In this document: in pieces, positions 20,211 through 30,917 of the stretch | Layout of the letters: each line of letters starts with the position of its first letter | Position numbering within the stretch: position 1 is the stretch's first letter | Origin: a bacterium | Lineage (GTDB): Bacteria; Bacillota_I; Bacilli_A; Mycoplasmatales; Mycoplasmoidaceae | Assembly: GCA_017633195.1 (NCBI GenBank) | Contig: JAGBPV010000041.1 | Span: forward strand, 1 to 30,917 | Direction of reading: 5' to 3' | Length of the DNA stretch: 30,917 nucleotides | The notes under the pieces: model-generated | What the model was told of the DNA's origin: nothing | The model's input: only the letters and a program-made list of their open reading frames with translations | The model's database searches: none | Program-made: the position numbers and the translations under genes

Positions 20211-20250
20211 TTTGAAAAAGAAGAAAATAATTTCTTCTTTTTTATTTAAA
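20211..20250. terminator. Bidirectional intrinsic terminator
   Basis: A 12-bp perfect stem AAAAAGAAGAAA / TTTCTTCTTTTT (20215-20226 with 20231-20242) with a 4-nt loop and T-rich flanks on both strands. It lies between two convergent genes (stops at 20201 and 20333) and can serve both. Confidence 0.8.
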
Positions 20251-20332
20251 TTCAAAACATAACATTTTGTTAAGTAGATAACAAGAAAAATTATTTTTGA
20301 ATAAACATATTTTTTAGTTTAAGTAGAATTTA

Positions 20333-22612
20333 TTATTCTGAACCAAGTGATGCTGATCAACTATAAATTGTAAATTTTGAACCTAAAGTTAAAATATAAT
20401 CAACATTATATCAAACCCCATAATAATTAATTTTATTAATTGTTACAGTTTGTGGACTTGAAGTTGTATATGAACTTACATAAATAGAATATCCACCAAA
20501 TTCATTTGAATTATATCCTAAAATATCAGCCATTCATGATAATTGCACATTTTGAGTAGGATAAGAAGAATCATATCATACTGTTCAGGAATTTGATGTT
20601 ATTTCGTTTGCATGTGCTGAACCAATTTCATTTGCAGGATTATATGATGTATATGCACTATTAGAATTAAAACCTGTACTTAAAAATCCATAAATTGGAG
20701 CAACATCAGTTACTCTTGCACCATCATAATAATCCATTTCATTATAATATTGATTTAAAGCATTTTGTGCACTTCCACTACCATTATATAAACTTGTTAA
20801 ATTTAAATTAGAAGTCATACTAGCAAATGAATAACTATTAATAATAGGAACTTTTACTCCTATTGTCTTAGTTTGATTTGGTGTTAAAGTTAATAAACTA
20901 GTACCATCACTTCAATCTAAATTTACATTACTTTTACTATTATTTTCAACAGTAATTGAAGTTATTTCTGTAGCAGAGTAAATAATATTAGTAATTTTTA
21001 CTGAACTTGATGATAATAAATCATTCACCAAATTATTCTTGAATGTTGAATTATTATAATCATTAAAATATTGATTTAAAGAAGAAATACTATTTTGACT
21101 TAAAATTTGACTGGAATTTAAATTATTTAATTTTTCAGTAATTGTTGGAATAAGAATTTTTGAAGCAGTTTTTGTTTTTGTTCCAGATGTTGTTGATGAA
21201 GGTGATCCAGTTTTATTTGATGAACCATTTGAACTAGAAGAAGAACCATCTGATGAAGAACCAGTTGATGAAGATGAACTAGGTATTTGTGAAAGTGTTG
21301 TAACTTCATTATTAATCATACTTGTTGTATATACATAATCACCAACACTAATTACTGCATAATATTGTTGATAATAACTATTATTAGCAGTTAAAGTATA
21401 AGAACTTTTACCATCTGATGAACTTAAAGTAATGGTTTCAGTATCTAGTAAAGTAAAACCAGGAGCAGAATTTATTTGCATATTGGTATTAGTTGTTTTA
21501 TTATATCCAAAATATTTAATGATTGCTTCATTGCTTGTTGAAGTTGAACTTGATGATGTATAAGTAAAATCTACATTAATGCTAGAAAAATCATTACTTT
21601 GAGATTTATAAACATAATTTGTATTACCTTTTACTTGTTTACCACTAAATGAAATGTTTACAGCACTAATAGGAGTATTTGAAGTATAAGTAATTGATGT
21701 ACTTAATAAACCAATTTTCTTTCCATTTGAATAAATAACTACAGCAAAATTAGTAAATCCTGCTTCAATAATATTTTGATTTAATGTCAAAGTATTTGCT
21801 GAAGTCGATGAACCATTTATAGTAAGATTAATTCAACCATTTGGATTAATAAATGTTGAATTTGGAGTTTGTCATGGTGAATTTGATGATTTTGAACCAT
21901 ATCATTCATAAGTAATATCATTATTTGATCCAAAATCAGAATTACTGATTGATAATTCATAAGGATCTGAAGAATTAATAATATTTAATTCACTGCTTAA
22001 TTGTTTAACTGGTGTAGAATTTTCAGTTATTTGTAATAATCCAGTAATTGCATTTGTTTTATTTAATTTAACAAGTGATGATTGATAAGATGCTTCCATT
22101 CCGCTATCTAAAGTAACATTAGCAATAAAGTACACATAACTATATGCATTTAATTCATATGAATTTAATTCTAAAACTCCATTAGATAATGATTTATTAT
22201 TAGATTCACCTAATAAAATTCCACCATAATCATATTCACTGTTTGTTGCATATCATGAATATTGAATAGAACTAATTTGTGTTGAAATAGATGACAAATT
22301 TAAATTAGGATCTAAATAAACACTTGATTGAGTAATTGGATTAAATGATTGATTTGCTTCTTGAGTGTTTACAAATTCTGGGTTTTTTAAATATAATGAA
22401 GGTTTTACAATACTTACTGCATGCTGTATTTGTTTTTCTACTTTTTTAGTTTCATTATTTACACCATTTTTAATGTCATTAGCAACACTATTTACATCAC
22501 TATTTAATTTCTTATTATTTATATCAATTACACCAAATGCTATTCCAGCACCTACTGCACCTAAAGCTCCCACAAGAACACTACTTATTAATAACTTTTT
22601 AATTAAGCCCAT
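20333..22612 (-). CDS. Membrane-anchored surface protein with Ig-like segments and Ser-rich linker
   Basis: 759 residues. The N-terminus is basic and then hydrophobic (residues 6-28, LLISSVLVGALGAVGAG), acting as a signal or uncleaved anchor; there is no lipobox cysteine. Residues ~30-80 are Lys/Asn-rich and may form a stalk. Then come beta-rich stretches with the bacterial Ig-like pattern: SIQYSWYATNSE ... YSYVYFIANVTL, and DITYEWYGSKSS ... FAVVIYSNG. A Ser/Thr/Gly-rich linker spans about residues 445-482. The C-terminal ~275 residues include a helical part, further beta strands and an aromatic-rich end (YYGVWYNVDYILTLG). AAAGGAG lies a few bases before the ATG. It is probably on the outside of the cell, as an adhesin or antigen; the exact role is unknown. 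Trp codons are TGA. Confidence 0.85.
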
Positions 22613-22785
22613 TTTTTTCTCCTTTTTGTATGCTTTTATAAATAATAAATAATGAATAATAATAAAAACTATTTCAATAAATTAGTATTCAAAATCTTTA
22701 ATAAAAATCTTGTATAAAAATAAAATAAAATTTTTGTAAAAAAGATGAATTTATTTAACAATTAAATATTTATATGATATAAAAC

Positions 22786-22814
22786 AAAAAAAGATTTGAT
22801 TAATCAAACCTTTT
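22786..22814 (-). terminator. Intrinsic terminator of the four-paralog operon
   Basis: On the minus strand AAAAGGTTTGAT-TA-ATCAAATCTTTT forms a 12-bp stem with one mismatch, followed by more T. It begins 9 nt after the stop codon of the last paralog (22823). Confidence 0.85.
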
Positions 22815-22822
22815 CTTCTTTA

Positions 22823-24952
22823 TTAAAATAATTGAATTTTATGCTCATCAATTTTTTTAATTTTTATTCTAAAATAAACCATTCTATAAAATGCATAAAT
22901 TAAGATAATGAGCATGCTTAATTCTGCAATACTTGCAAATGAAATTGTCATTGGGACCCAAGGAAAATGCAGATCAACTCCAGGTCATCCTCCAGGATAA
23001 TTTACACCATTCATACCAGTTCCTCCACCAACAGCAATAGAATCAGTAGTTTCAGAATAAACTTGACCAAAATAATTGATAAATCCAACTAAAATAGCAA
23101 CAATGAATGCAACTATAAAATTACTTCTTTCAATTCCTCTTTTAAATAATTCATCACTTCAGCGTATTTTGTCTTGTTCGTCTTTAATTTTTTGTTTTAA
23201 TGCAAAATCTTCATCCATTTTTTTTAAAATGATTGTTAATTTTTGATTAGCAAATAAACTAATACTGTCTGCATCAAAATCAATATTAATTAAATCTTTT
23301 TGCAATTTGTGATATGGTATATTTTTTCATTTAATATCATTAGTAAATTCAACAAAATTACCAATTTTTTGCAAAATCTTTAATTCATTTAATCTTGCTT
23401 GAATAAAATTAATACAAACTAAATAATAATAAGAAATATTGTTTAATGTAACTCGTGAATTTGGATCATATCCATTGTTTTCTAATAATATTACTGAATC
23501 ATTTTTTACAAAAGAATAGTAATAATAATTATTTTCACACAAACACTCTTTAATCTTTTTTCGATATTCATCTTTGTCCATATCTTTTAAATATGATACA
23601 TATTCATAAATTAAATCAAGATTTGGAAAAATAGCATTATCACTCATATTTAAAACAAATACTTGTGGATATAAAATCATTAAAAATAAAGTTAAATATT
23701 CATCATTTTTCAACAATTCATTGAAATGAACAATATTTTTGTATTCTAACAATTTTAAACTATAAATAAGATTAGGACTTGACAAAGAATAATTAATTTT
23801 CACACTGCTTAAAGATACTGGATTTTGCTTAATCACCTTATTTACAGTTTCTTTATTTGCAGTTTGAAAAATTGCTCCATGATGTAAATAATTGTTATGA
23901 ATCATATGTACAATATTTCAAAAATAATCTTGATTATTAAAATCATTTTTTTTATCTTGTACTAAGTTTTCTAATAAACAAGTTTTATTTACAACACTAA
24001 AATTATCAAAACTTGTTAAAACTGCATCTAATTCATACAAAATATATAAATTCATACATAATAAAAACATGAATCCAAAAAATAAATCATTTTTTAAATA
24101 AGAAGTTTTTTTAGAATCAAAATCATGATGATGTGCATGTAAAAATTTTTCTTCTAATAAGTTTTGTCATAACTCATGTAAATATTCAAATGAAATACTT
24201 TTAAAGTCAATTACAGTATTTAATTTTTTTAATTCTGAATAATGTTCATGTTTAGAAGTATGATCATGTTGATGTTTAATATAACCATTTGTATCAGATA
24301 AAATTTCAATAATACTATCCATGTTTAATGGCATTAATTGAGTATTAATATTTTGTTTAAATAAATTGAATAAATAAATTAAATCAACACCATCTTCAAA
24401 TCCTAAAAATTCATCAAAATTAAAATCAAAAACAAATCCACCTGAAATTCTTTCTGATAATTTATTTAAGGTAAAAGATAATTTAATTTTTTTAACAAAT
24501 TCATATAAAGATGAATTATGATTGATGTCTAATAAAAAAGAATAATTTGTTATATTATCTTCATTAAAAGCATCACCAATATTTCTTATAGAAGATAAAT
24601 ACATTCCATTGCTAATTTCATTAAAAACTGGAATTGATTGATTAGTGCTATTAATGATATTTTTAATAATGATGTTAAAAACATTAATTAAATTAGCTTC
24701 ATCTCAAAAACTATTATTTTTAAAAAAAATCTCATACTGATCATTATTTCTTATAAACTGTAAGGTTTTTTGTTCTGCATTAGTAAGTTTTCTTGTATGA
24801 TCATGTCTTAAAAATAGTTGGTAATTTAAATTCTTTAAATTATATGGAAAAACCATTTCTAAATTTAATAATTGAATGTTTTTTTTGTAAATATCATCAT
24901 GTCCAAAAGAAATAATAGAAGATTTATTGAAATTATCTTGAATTTGATTCAT
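22823..24952 (-). CDS. Paralog D of a large two-helix membrane protein family
   Basis: 709 residues, last gene of the four. Shared family features: YSFLLDINHNSSLYEF leading to GG171-172 (RISGGFVFDF); YYYYSFVKNDSVILL in the middle; and DELFKRGIERSNF directly before membrane helix 1 (~611-631). An outer loop with YPGG (652-655) and helix 2 (~664-692) with a basic end (RIKIKK) follow. The N-terminal ~600 residues have no signal peptide and are mostly helical, so they are probably cytoplasmic, although a hydrophobic stretch near 286-300 (FFGFMFLLCMNLYILY) could be a buried helix. It is notable for His clusters: HDH at 50-52, HQHDHTSKHEH at 227-237 and HAHHH at 272-276. Its ATG overlaps the stop of paralog C by one base (TAATG). 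A GMN tripeptide occurs in the outer loop, but see the rejected CorA idea. Function unknown. Confidence 0.85.
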
Positions 24953-26865
24953 TATAATTTTGTATCCTTTCTATTTGCTATATCTTTATTCTTCTTGTGT
25001 GCATATATTAAATACCCTAAACTTACAAGTAAAATAATTGTATTAATTAAGATTAAAAAGGTATTAAATCCAACCCCTAAACCACTTTGTCACATCGGAA
25101 TCATATTCCCTGGATATTTATTAGGATCTATTGGATTTGGTGTAGCTCCTCATAAAGGTGCTCCATTAAAAGAACTTGAACATGATAAAGTTGATCACAC
25201 CATGTTTCCATAATCAACTAAAGAAATAATTGAAGCAACAATAAAACCAAGAATAATGATTTCAATAAATCTTTGACGTTTATCAAATTCATCTTTAATT
25301 TTTACTTCTTGATTTAAAAACTTCACATTACTATTTAAATGTAAATGTTTATCATAATGAATAATACTTTCTTTAAAAGAATTATTCACTTTTTCTAAAT
25401 TAGAAGGTTGAATTAAATCATTGGTTTCTTGTGTAACTTGTCTATATAAAAACTTATTTTTAATTGATGCACATTCAATTCCTAATTTTCATTGTGTATA
25501 AATTAATTTAAAGTTTAATTCTTTTCCTAATGCAACTGAATCTATGACAGCATTATTTCTTAAAATTGTATTATTTTCTTTTTCACTTAAATCTGATGTA
25601 TGAAAGATTAAAGTGTTGTTTTTTCTCATAAAAGAACAATAATCATAATTTTCTAATAATAAATTTTTTCTTATTCTATTTGTAAATTGTTCACTTAATA
25701 TAGATTCATTATAAAAAAACCTTTTTACATTATCATAAAAATTGTCATAAGTCATTTTTAAACATGAATCATGTGCAATATTGAACATATCAGGATATAA
25801 AAGTAGAATGCTGTATAAATAAATGTCTTTTTTGTATAAGTAAAAATCTTTTGTAAATAAACTGTCTTGTGCATCTAAAGAAATATCATATGTAACATTT
25901 GGTAATGATAAAAAAACATTATCTCTAGTTAATCCTGCAACAATATTAATATAATCTTCTTTCTTAGTAAAAATAGCTTTGTTTTCATTAAATAAAAAGT
26001 TAGCACAATTTGTTACTGCAGCATTAATACTATTATTATCATGTTCTCAATTTTTATAAGATAAATTAGAATTATTGTTATAAAAAACTCTTCTTAAATG
26101 CTCTCCAACTGCAAAAGCACTAAGAAACATTAAACAAAAAAAGTCAAACATTTGAATTGATGTTTCTTTAAATGATTCAATATTTTCATAAAATTTATTA
26201 AAGAATTGTTGATAAATATATGATGTTCATTGTTCATATAAAGTATCAATTGTATATATGCTTTGAGTATAAATATGTAGTCTGTGAAGATTTTTTAAAT
26301 TCTTTTCATTTAATAAATTAACAAAATCCATAAATGAAAACTTTCCTAATAACTCTAAAAAGAAATTTTTGATTAAATTATTTAAATAAATTGCACTCAA
26401 ATTAACAAATTCATTATCTAAATTGTCATATTTATCAGTTTGAAAGAATTTCTTATTTCAATCATTATTAAATTTTCAACTAACTCCACCATTTACAAAA
26501 TAAGTATCTAAATCAAAAACAACAATTTGATCAAAACAAGTTATAAAACTATTAGCAGCATAATTTGAATTAAGATTAATACGAAAAGAATAAGTATATT
26601 TCTGGTCTTTATTATTGTATTTATAATACAAATTATCATTAATATCAATTTTATTCACAACTTCATTTTGTGAATTTAATGAAAATAATGTTTGATTATT
26701 TAATAAAGAAGTTTGATTAATTTTAGCAAGTTCATCATTTATTAAACTTAATAATTTATCTTCATCTGTAAAATTAAAAATATTTTTAATAAAGGAATTT
26801 TTATTAAGAATTTTAATAGTTCAAAAATAATTAGTATAAATATCTATTTTTTTAATATTATTCAT
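24952..26865 (-). CDS. Paralog C of a large two-helix membrane protein family
   Basis: 637 residues. Family features: YSFRINLNSNYAANSF leading to GG126-127 (VNGGVSWKF), NYDYCSFMRKNNTLIF in the middle, and DEFDKRQRFIEI before helix 1 (~532-552). The outer loop is Ser/Pro/Gly-rich (SSSFNGAPLWGATPNP) and contains KYPGNMIPMW; helix 2 spans about 596-622 and is followed by a Lys-rich end (HKKNKDIANRKDTKL). It has no signal peptide; the N-terminal region is rich in Asn, Leu, Phe and Tyr. GAAAGGATG precedes the ATG at 26865, in a 16-bp gap after paralog B. Its stop overlaps the start of paralog D. Several TGA-coded Trp. No known family recognised. Confidence 0.85.
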
Positions 26866-26881
26866 AAACTTACATCCTTTC

Positions 26882-28801
26882 TTAATAAACATTTTGCAAT
26901 CCGCGATTCCGTGTTTGTAAATGTACAATATATAATTTTGTACATTGATAAGCAAGAATAATAGTAACAATAAAACAAACAAATCCAGCTAAACCAATAA
27001 ATCCATAAATAACTGGCATAGCAATAGTAGTAATAGGAAATCCAGGATAACTAACTGGGCCTTCACCAGTTCCAGTTGATTGTAAAGAAGCATAACATTG
27101 ATCACAGAATCAAATAATTCCAATAAACAAAGCACAAATAAAAGCAGTAGCTATAGAGTTTCTTTCTACAATTAATTTATCTGCTTCATCTTCACTTCTA
27201 ATCTTTTCAATTAGATGCTCAACTTTATTTTGTAAATGATATTGTTTATCTACTTGATTAACTATATATTTAATTGAATCTATTCCATATAAATTTTGAT
27301 ATAAATCTAATTTAATAACTCTTAAATCACGAATAATTCTTCTATAAGCAAAATTCTTGTGATTAAATCCACTATTTATTACAAAATTAGAGTAACTTTC
27401 TAATTCTTTAAATGCAACATAACTAGCACCAAAATAAATAAATGCTAAAGCATAAAAATAATTTAGTTGTTTCTTTGCTTCTTCACTAATACTTGATTGA
27501 GTAAAAGTTAATAATAAATAATTATCTTTGTTATATCCAGCAAAATGATTATTAGTATAAAATCTTGAACTTATTACATTTTTAATGTTTTCTTTAATAA
27601 ATTCTTCATCTTCTAAGATTGCATAAGATATTTCTAAAAATTCATATAAACTAATGAATAATTTGCTTTTTATGCTTAGCATGAATTTTTCAGAATTTAA
27701 AGTTGCATTAATAATAAAACTGATTTCATTAACATTATCATTGCTTAAAATATTATTTTCATTAATGTTTGAAATTCATGTTTTTGCTTCATCATGAAAA
27801 ACAATATTATGAAAATAATAAAATTGCATAAATGATATTTTCAACGATTTAAAAACTTCTTCTTTTTCTTTGAAATTTAAAACGGTTAAATCTTTATAGT
27901 TTTTTGTGGTTTTAAAGTTAATATCACTATATGTGTTAAATAAAACAAATAATAAATAAAAATCATTTTCTTTTTGTTCTGTTGAATAATTATTTTGTAC
28001 AAGATTAAGTTTGTCAAAAGTTTGAGTATTCTTATTAAGAATAACTAAACGAATAACATTTAAAAAATTAATTGCTAATAAAAATACATTACATAAACTA
28101 TAAAAGAAATCATTATTTAAAAAATCATGATCTTCTTTATCAAATTTTTCATTAACAAGATTATTTCAATTTAAAACTAAGTGACTAAAGATGTGGTTTT
28201 TTAAAGTTAAAACATCTTTTGAATGTTGATGCACAAAATTTTGGTTTAATGACTTTGCTAAGATCAAATTCGGATAAATACTAGCAATTTCAGGAACTAA
28301 ATAATTTTCAATAAAAAACTCAACAAAATTCGATAAATAAACTTGTTTTAAAACATTATTAAAACTAAAGTTATTTATTTCTTTTAAATGTAAATTAATT
28401 CCTCCATTAACATTGTCATGATCTTGATCATAATAAACATGTAAATCAAAACCAAGAAAAGAATTTCTTAAATAATCATTTTCATTAAACTCAAAAATAT
28501 ATGAAAAAGGATGACTTCTATTTAAAAAATCAATGTGTTGATAAGGTTCTTTATAATCATATTTACTATAAACAATTTGATTATTATAACGATTAGTATT
28601 GATAATTTTTAAAGCATTATTAATTGAATTATCAAGATTATTTTTAAATTCTAATAAGTCTAAAATAGATGATGAATCTAAACGATTATGATTGAAATAA
28701 AACGGAATAATAATTCCATCTTTCATGCTAGAAATAGGAAGTTGTTGCTTGATTAATAAAGTATTTTCTTCATTAAGTTGATTAATATTATTGCTTAACA
28801 T
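26882..28801 (-). CDS. Paralog B of a large two-helix membrane protein family
   Basis: 639 residues. Family features: FSYIFEFNENDYLRNSF leading to GG133-134 (VNGGINLHLK); HFAGYNKDNYLLLTF in the middle, the most diverged copy of that block; a helical stretch YGIDSIKYIVNQVDKQY; and DEADKLIVERNSI before helix 1 (~545-566). The outer loop has TGTGEGPVSYPGFP, and helix 2 lies at about 596-622. The tail is polar (LQTRNRGLQNVY). A small His motif, HQH at 191-193, sits about as far past the GG as the His cluster of paralog D. AGGAAT precedes the ATG, in an 18-bp gap after paralog A. No signal peptide. Function unknown. Confidence 0.85.
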
Positions 28802-28819
28802 TATTCCAAAATTCCTAAA

Positions 28820-30829
28820 TTATTTTGAAGTTGTTGAAACATATTGTGGTAATTTATCTTTAGAATATCGAATTCTTTTTGCTCTCGTATCAATATTTTT
28901 ATAACGCGATTTAATTCAACCCAAATAAATAATCGTTAAGATTAAAATGATTAAATTAATTGTTGTTGTAAAAGTTGTAAATCCAATTGTACCAAGAATT
29001 CAATTTCAAGTAACAACGGTTCAAGAGCAAGGAAGAATACTAAATACACAAGCTAAAAAGTCAACATAACCAATTAATAAAGCAACAATAAATGAAAGAA
29101 TAATCGATGTTCTTTCAGTTTGACGTTTAAAAATTTCATCTTCATTTTTAACATGATCCATCAACTGATTTAAATCTTGCATAATCTGCATTTGTTTGTT
29201 CATAGTAAAAACAATATTCTTAATCTGTTTTATCCCAAAAAAGTCATCATCTCAATTAAACTTAATATCTTCAATATCTCTAATAATCTGCCTAAAGAAA
29301 ATAACCTTAGCTTTTTGATTACTAATCATAATATAATTTGTATGACTTTGTAAATCATTCATTTCTAAACGTTTTGATACAACAAAAACTAGTGCTCAAA
29401 TATAATAATTAACAATTTTCTTATATTCTTTATTTTTATCTGTAGCAGGATTGTGCAATAAAACAATTTGTTCACTATTTACAAATGAAACATAATCAAA
29501 GTTTTGTGTACTAATAGTTTGTTTAAAGTTTTCTATTTTATCAGAACTAAAACCATTTTTTACATCTTCAAAAACTAGTTTTTTTAGTTGATTAATGTTT
29601 AAAAAATTAGCATTAATATCATTAATTCCATATTCAGATTTAAACAAAATCAACATTAAAAAACTTGTTAAAATACGGTTCTTTAAAATTTGATTAATAT
29701 CTAATAAGTAAATATTGTCTTCTGTATAAACATCATAAAGTAATGTTGGTTCACTCAAAGAATAATTGTCAAATTTACTTGCCATGATATCTGCAGTTTT
29801 TGTAACTTTTAAATAATTAGCAATGGACAAAAAATCTTCAGTATCAGTTAAATTAACTGCATTAATAATTTCTTGTTTCTTATTACTTGATGCAATTAAT
29901 TTTTGTTCATTACCACTTGTGAAATATTCATCTAATTCTTCAACTAATTGAATAATAATCATTCAAGTACTCATGACTGAATAAAATAGTGTTTCTTTAT
30001 AATATTTAATATCTTCTTGTGATAAAACATCAGTTTTATACTTAATAAACTTATTAGTTATTAATTTTTCTCAATTAGATTTTAATAAGTTTAAATTCTT
30101 ATTATCCATTGTTAATTTTTCAATATTTGAAATATTAAGTGTTTCATTATTATTAGTATTTTTATTATTTGGGTTAAAACCTTTTTTATTAATATCTAAC
30201 AATAATTCCAAATCAAATGGATATAACTGATCAATAATAAAATTATTAATCAAATTAGAAATATAATAATCATCTAATGTATCATTAAAACTATTACTAT
30301 CTGCATCCAATTTATTCAATGCAAATCCACCAACAAGTCTGTTCGTATCTTGTTGTAAATAAAACATGATATTTAATTTATCTGCAAATCTATACAAATA
30401 ACTTGATTCATTAATGTAAGCAACAAATGAATACATTTTATTTGTATGAATATTTCCTAAAATACTATTAGAAAAATCATTATTCTTATCATAAGTTATA
30501 TAAAATGGTTCATTATCCTTACTTAAATTTTTAAATAATGAAACATTTTTAGATGTAGTTAACATCGCAATTCTATTAAACACAGAATTGATAATTTTAA
30601 TAACAATACTTGATTTAGTAATGTTTGAAAATTGTTTAATTTCTTGAATATCTTCTTTATCTAATGAATCATCTTCATCAAAATGATAATCTTGAAGATC
30701 AAGATCAAAATTGTGACTGATATTATTTATATAAAAGAAATAACAATATTTAGCATTTGAATCACTAATAATATCAGTATTTTTATTATTAAGATCCAAA
30801 TCAGACTGAATAGTTAAGAACTCATTCAT
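28820..30829 (-). CDS. Paralog A of a large two-helix membrane protein family
   Basis: 669 residues, first gene of the four. The N-terminus is very acidic (DLQDYHFDEDDSLDKED around residues 45-61). Family features: YSFVAYINESSYLYRF leading to GG167-168 (LVGGFALNKL); NFDYVSFVNSEQIVLL in the middle; FGIKQIKNIVFTMNKQM; and DEIFKRQTERTSI before helix 1 (~574-595). Its outer loop (SILPCSWTVVTWNWI) lacks the Y-P-G of the other three; helix 2 is at about 620-643 and is followed by a basic tail (WIKSRYKNIDTRAKRIRYSK). GGGAG lies 7 nt before the ATG. The upstream 88 bp are AT-rich and carry a possible promoter, so the operon likely starts here. Function unknown. Confidence 0.85.
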
Positions 30830-30836
30830 ATCTTTC

Positions 30837-30917
30837 TCCCAAAAATTATTTTTTATAAAATCATTTTATATAAAAGTTTTTAAAAATTTTTATTAAATTT
30901 ATCTAAAAAATAAAAAA
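30837..30917 (-). promoter_or_regulatory. Upstream region of the four-paralog operon
   Basis: On the minus strand GGGAG (30837-30841) is the ribosome binding site of paralog A. Further upstream TATAAA (30865-30870), within TATATAAAAT, is a possible -10 box; no -35 is clear. The rest is homopolymeric A/T with no ORF. The window ends here, so an upstream gene cannot be excluded. Confidence 0.4.

Noticed and set aside
22365..22652. Plus-strand hydrophobic ORF opposite the start of the surface protein
   Set aside because: It mirrors the signal segment of the 759-residue protein, which has a good ribosome binding site and full-length frame.
22823..23110. GMN tripeptide between the two C-terminal helices of paralog D, suggesting a CorA-type magnesium channel
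   Set aside because: In CorA the GMN follows directly after helix 1 and is invariant. Here it lies ~15 residues beyond the helix end, and the three other paralogs lack it. The overall topology is similar, but the motif is probably chance in a Gly-rich loop.
24872..25213. Plus-strand ORF with hydrophobic segment across paralogs C and D
   Set aside because: It is the reverse-complement shadow of the membrane hairpin of paralog C and the start of paralog D, both supported by shared motifs.

Overview
The window is AT-rich DNA from a Mollicute (Mycoplasma-type bacterium). The main evidence is the genetic code: atpA, atpD, lgt, trxB, whiA and nearly every other long gene stay open only if TGA is read as tryptophan. 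In many cases the TGA sits exactly where the protein family has Trp. Gene content fits this: a compact F1FO ATP synthase operon, lgt, lipoprotein-type surface proteins, a type B RNase P RNA and large paralogous membrane proteins. A member of the Mycoplasmoides/Ureaplasma/Malacoplasma branch is plausible, but the genus cannot be fixed from this sequence alone.

Layout. (1) 1-1224: the tail of a plus-strand gene runs into a convergent minus-strand lipoprotein gene. (2) 1336-1749: RNase P RNA (rnpB, minus strand) with its own -10 box and a strong terminator. (3) 1780-11720, all minus strand and tightly packed: nadK, an EIIB-like protein, a four-helix membrane protein, then atpB, two different atpE genes, atpF, atpH, atpA, atpG, atpD and atpC. 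Two things in the FO part are unusual. There are two subunit c genes in tandem. Subunit b is a 473-residue protein whose last ~165 residues are a normal b subunit, preceded by a ~255-residue soluble domain with an internal duplication and an extra membrane helix. (4) 11765-17476, plus strand: lgt, trxB, whiA and an 844-residue modular protein of unknown function, divergent from nadK across only 44 bp. (5) 17545-18497: a terminator, a decayed IS3-family insertion sequence and another terminator. (6) 18503-22612: a polytopic membrane protein (minus), a small Trp-rich membrane protein (plus) and a 759-residue anchored surface protein with Ig-like segments and a Ser-rich linker (minus). (7) 22823-30829: four consecutive minus-strand genes of 637-709 codons, spaced +18, +16 and -1 bp and closed by a terminator. 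They encode highly diverged paralogs with a large hydrophilic N-terminal region and a two-helix membrane hairpin at the C-terminus.

How they work together: the ATP synthase set is complete for F1 (alpha, beta, gamma, delta, epsilon) and FO (a, b, c), with key residues intact (a-subunit Arg, c-subunit Glu, both P-loops), so it should be a functional proton-coupled enzyme or ATP-driven pump. Lgt supplies the diacylglyceryl transfer needed by lipoproteins such as the one at 133-1224. The best candidates for undescribed biology are the four-paralog operon, the fused b subunit with the double c genes, and the modular 844-residue protein. Several genes lack a Shine-Dalgarno sequence and have a -10 box 5-8 nt before the start codon, suggesting leaderless transcripts.
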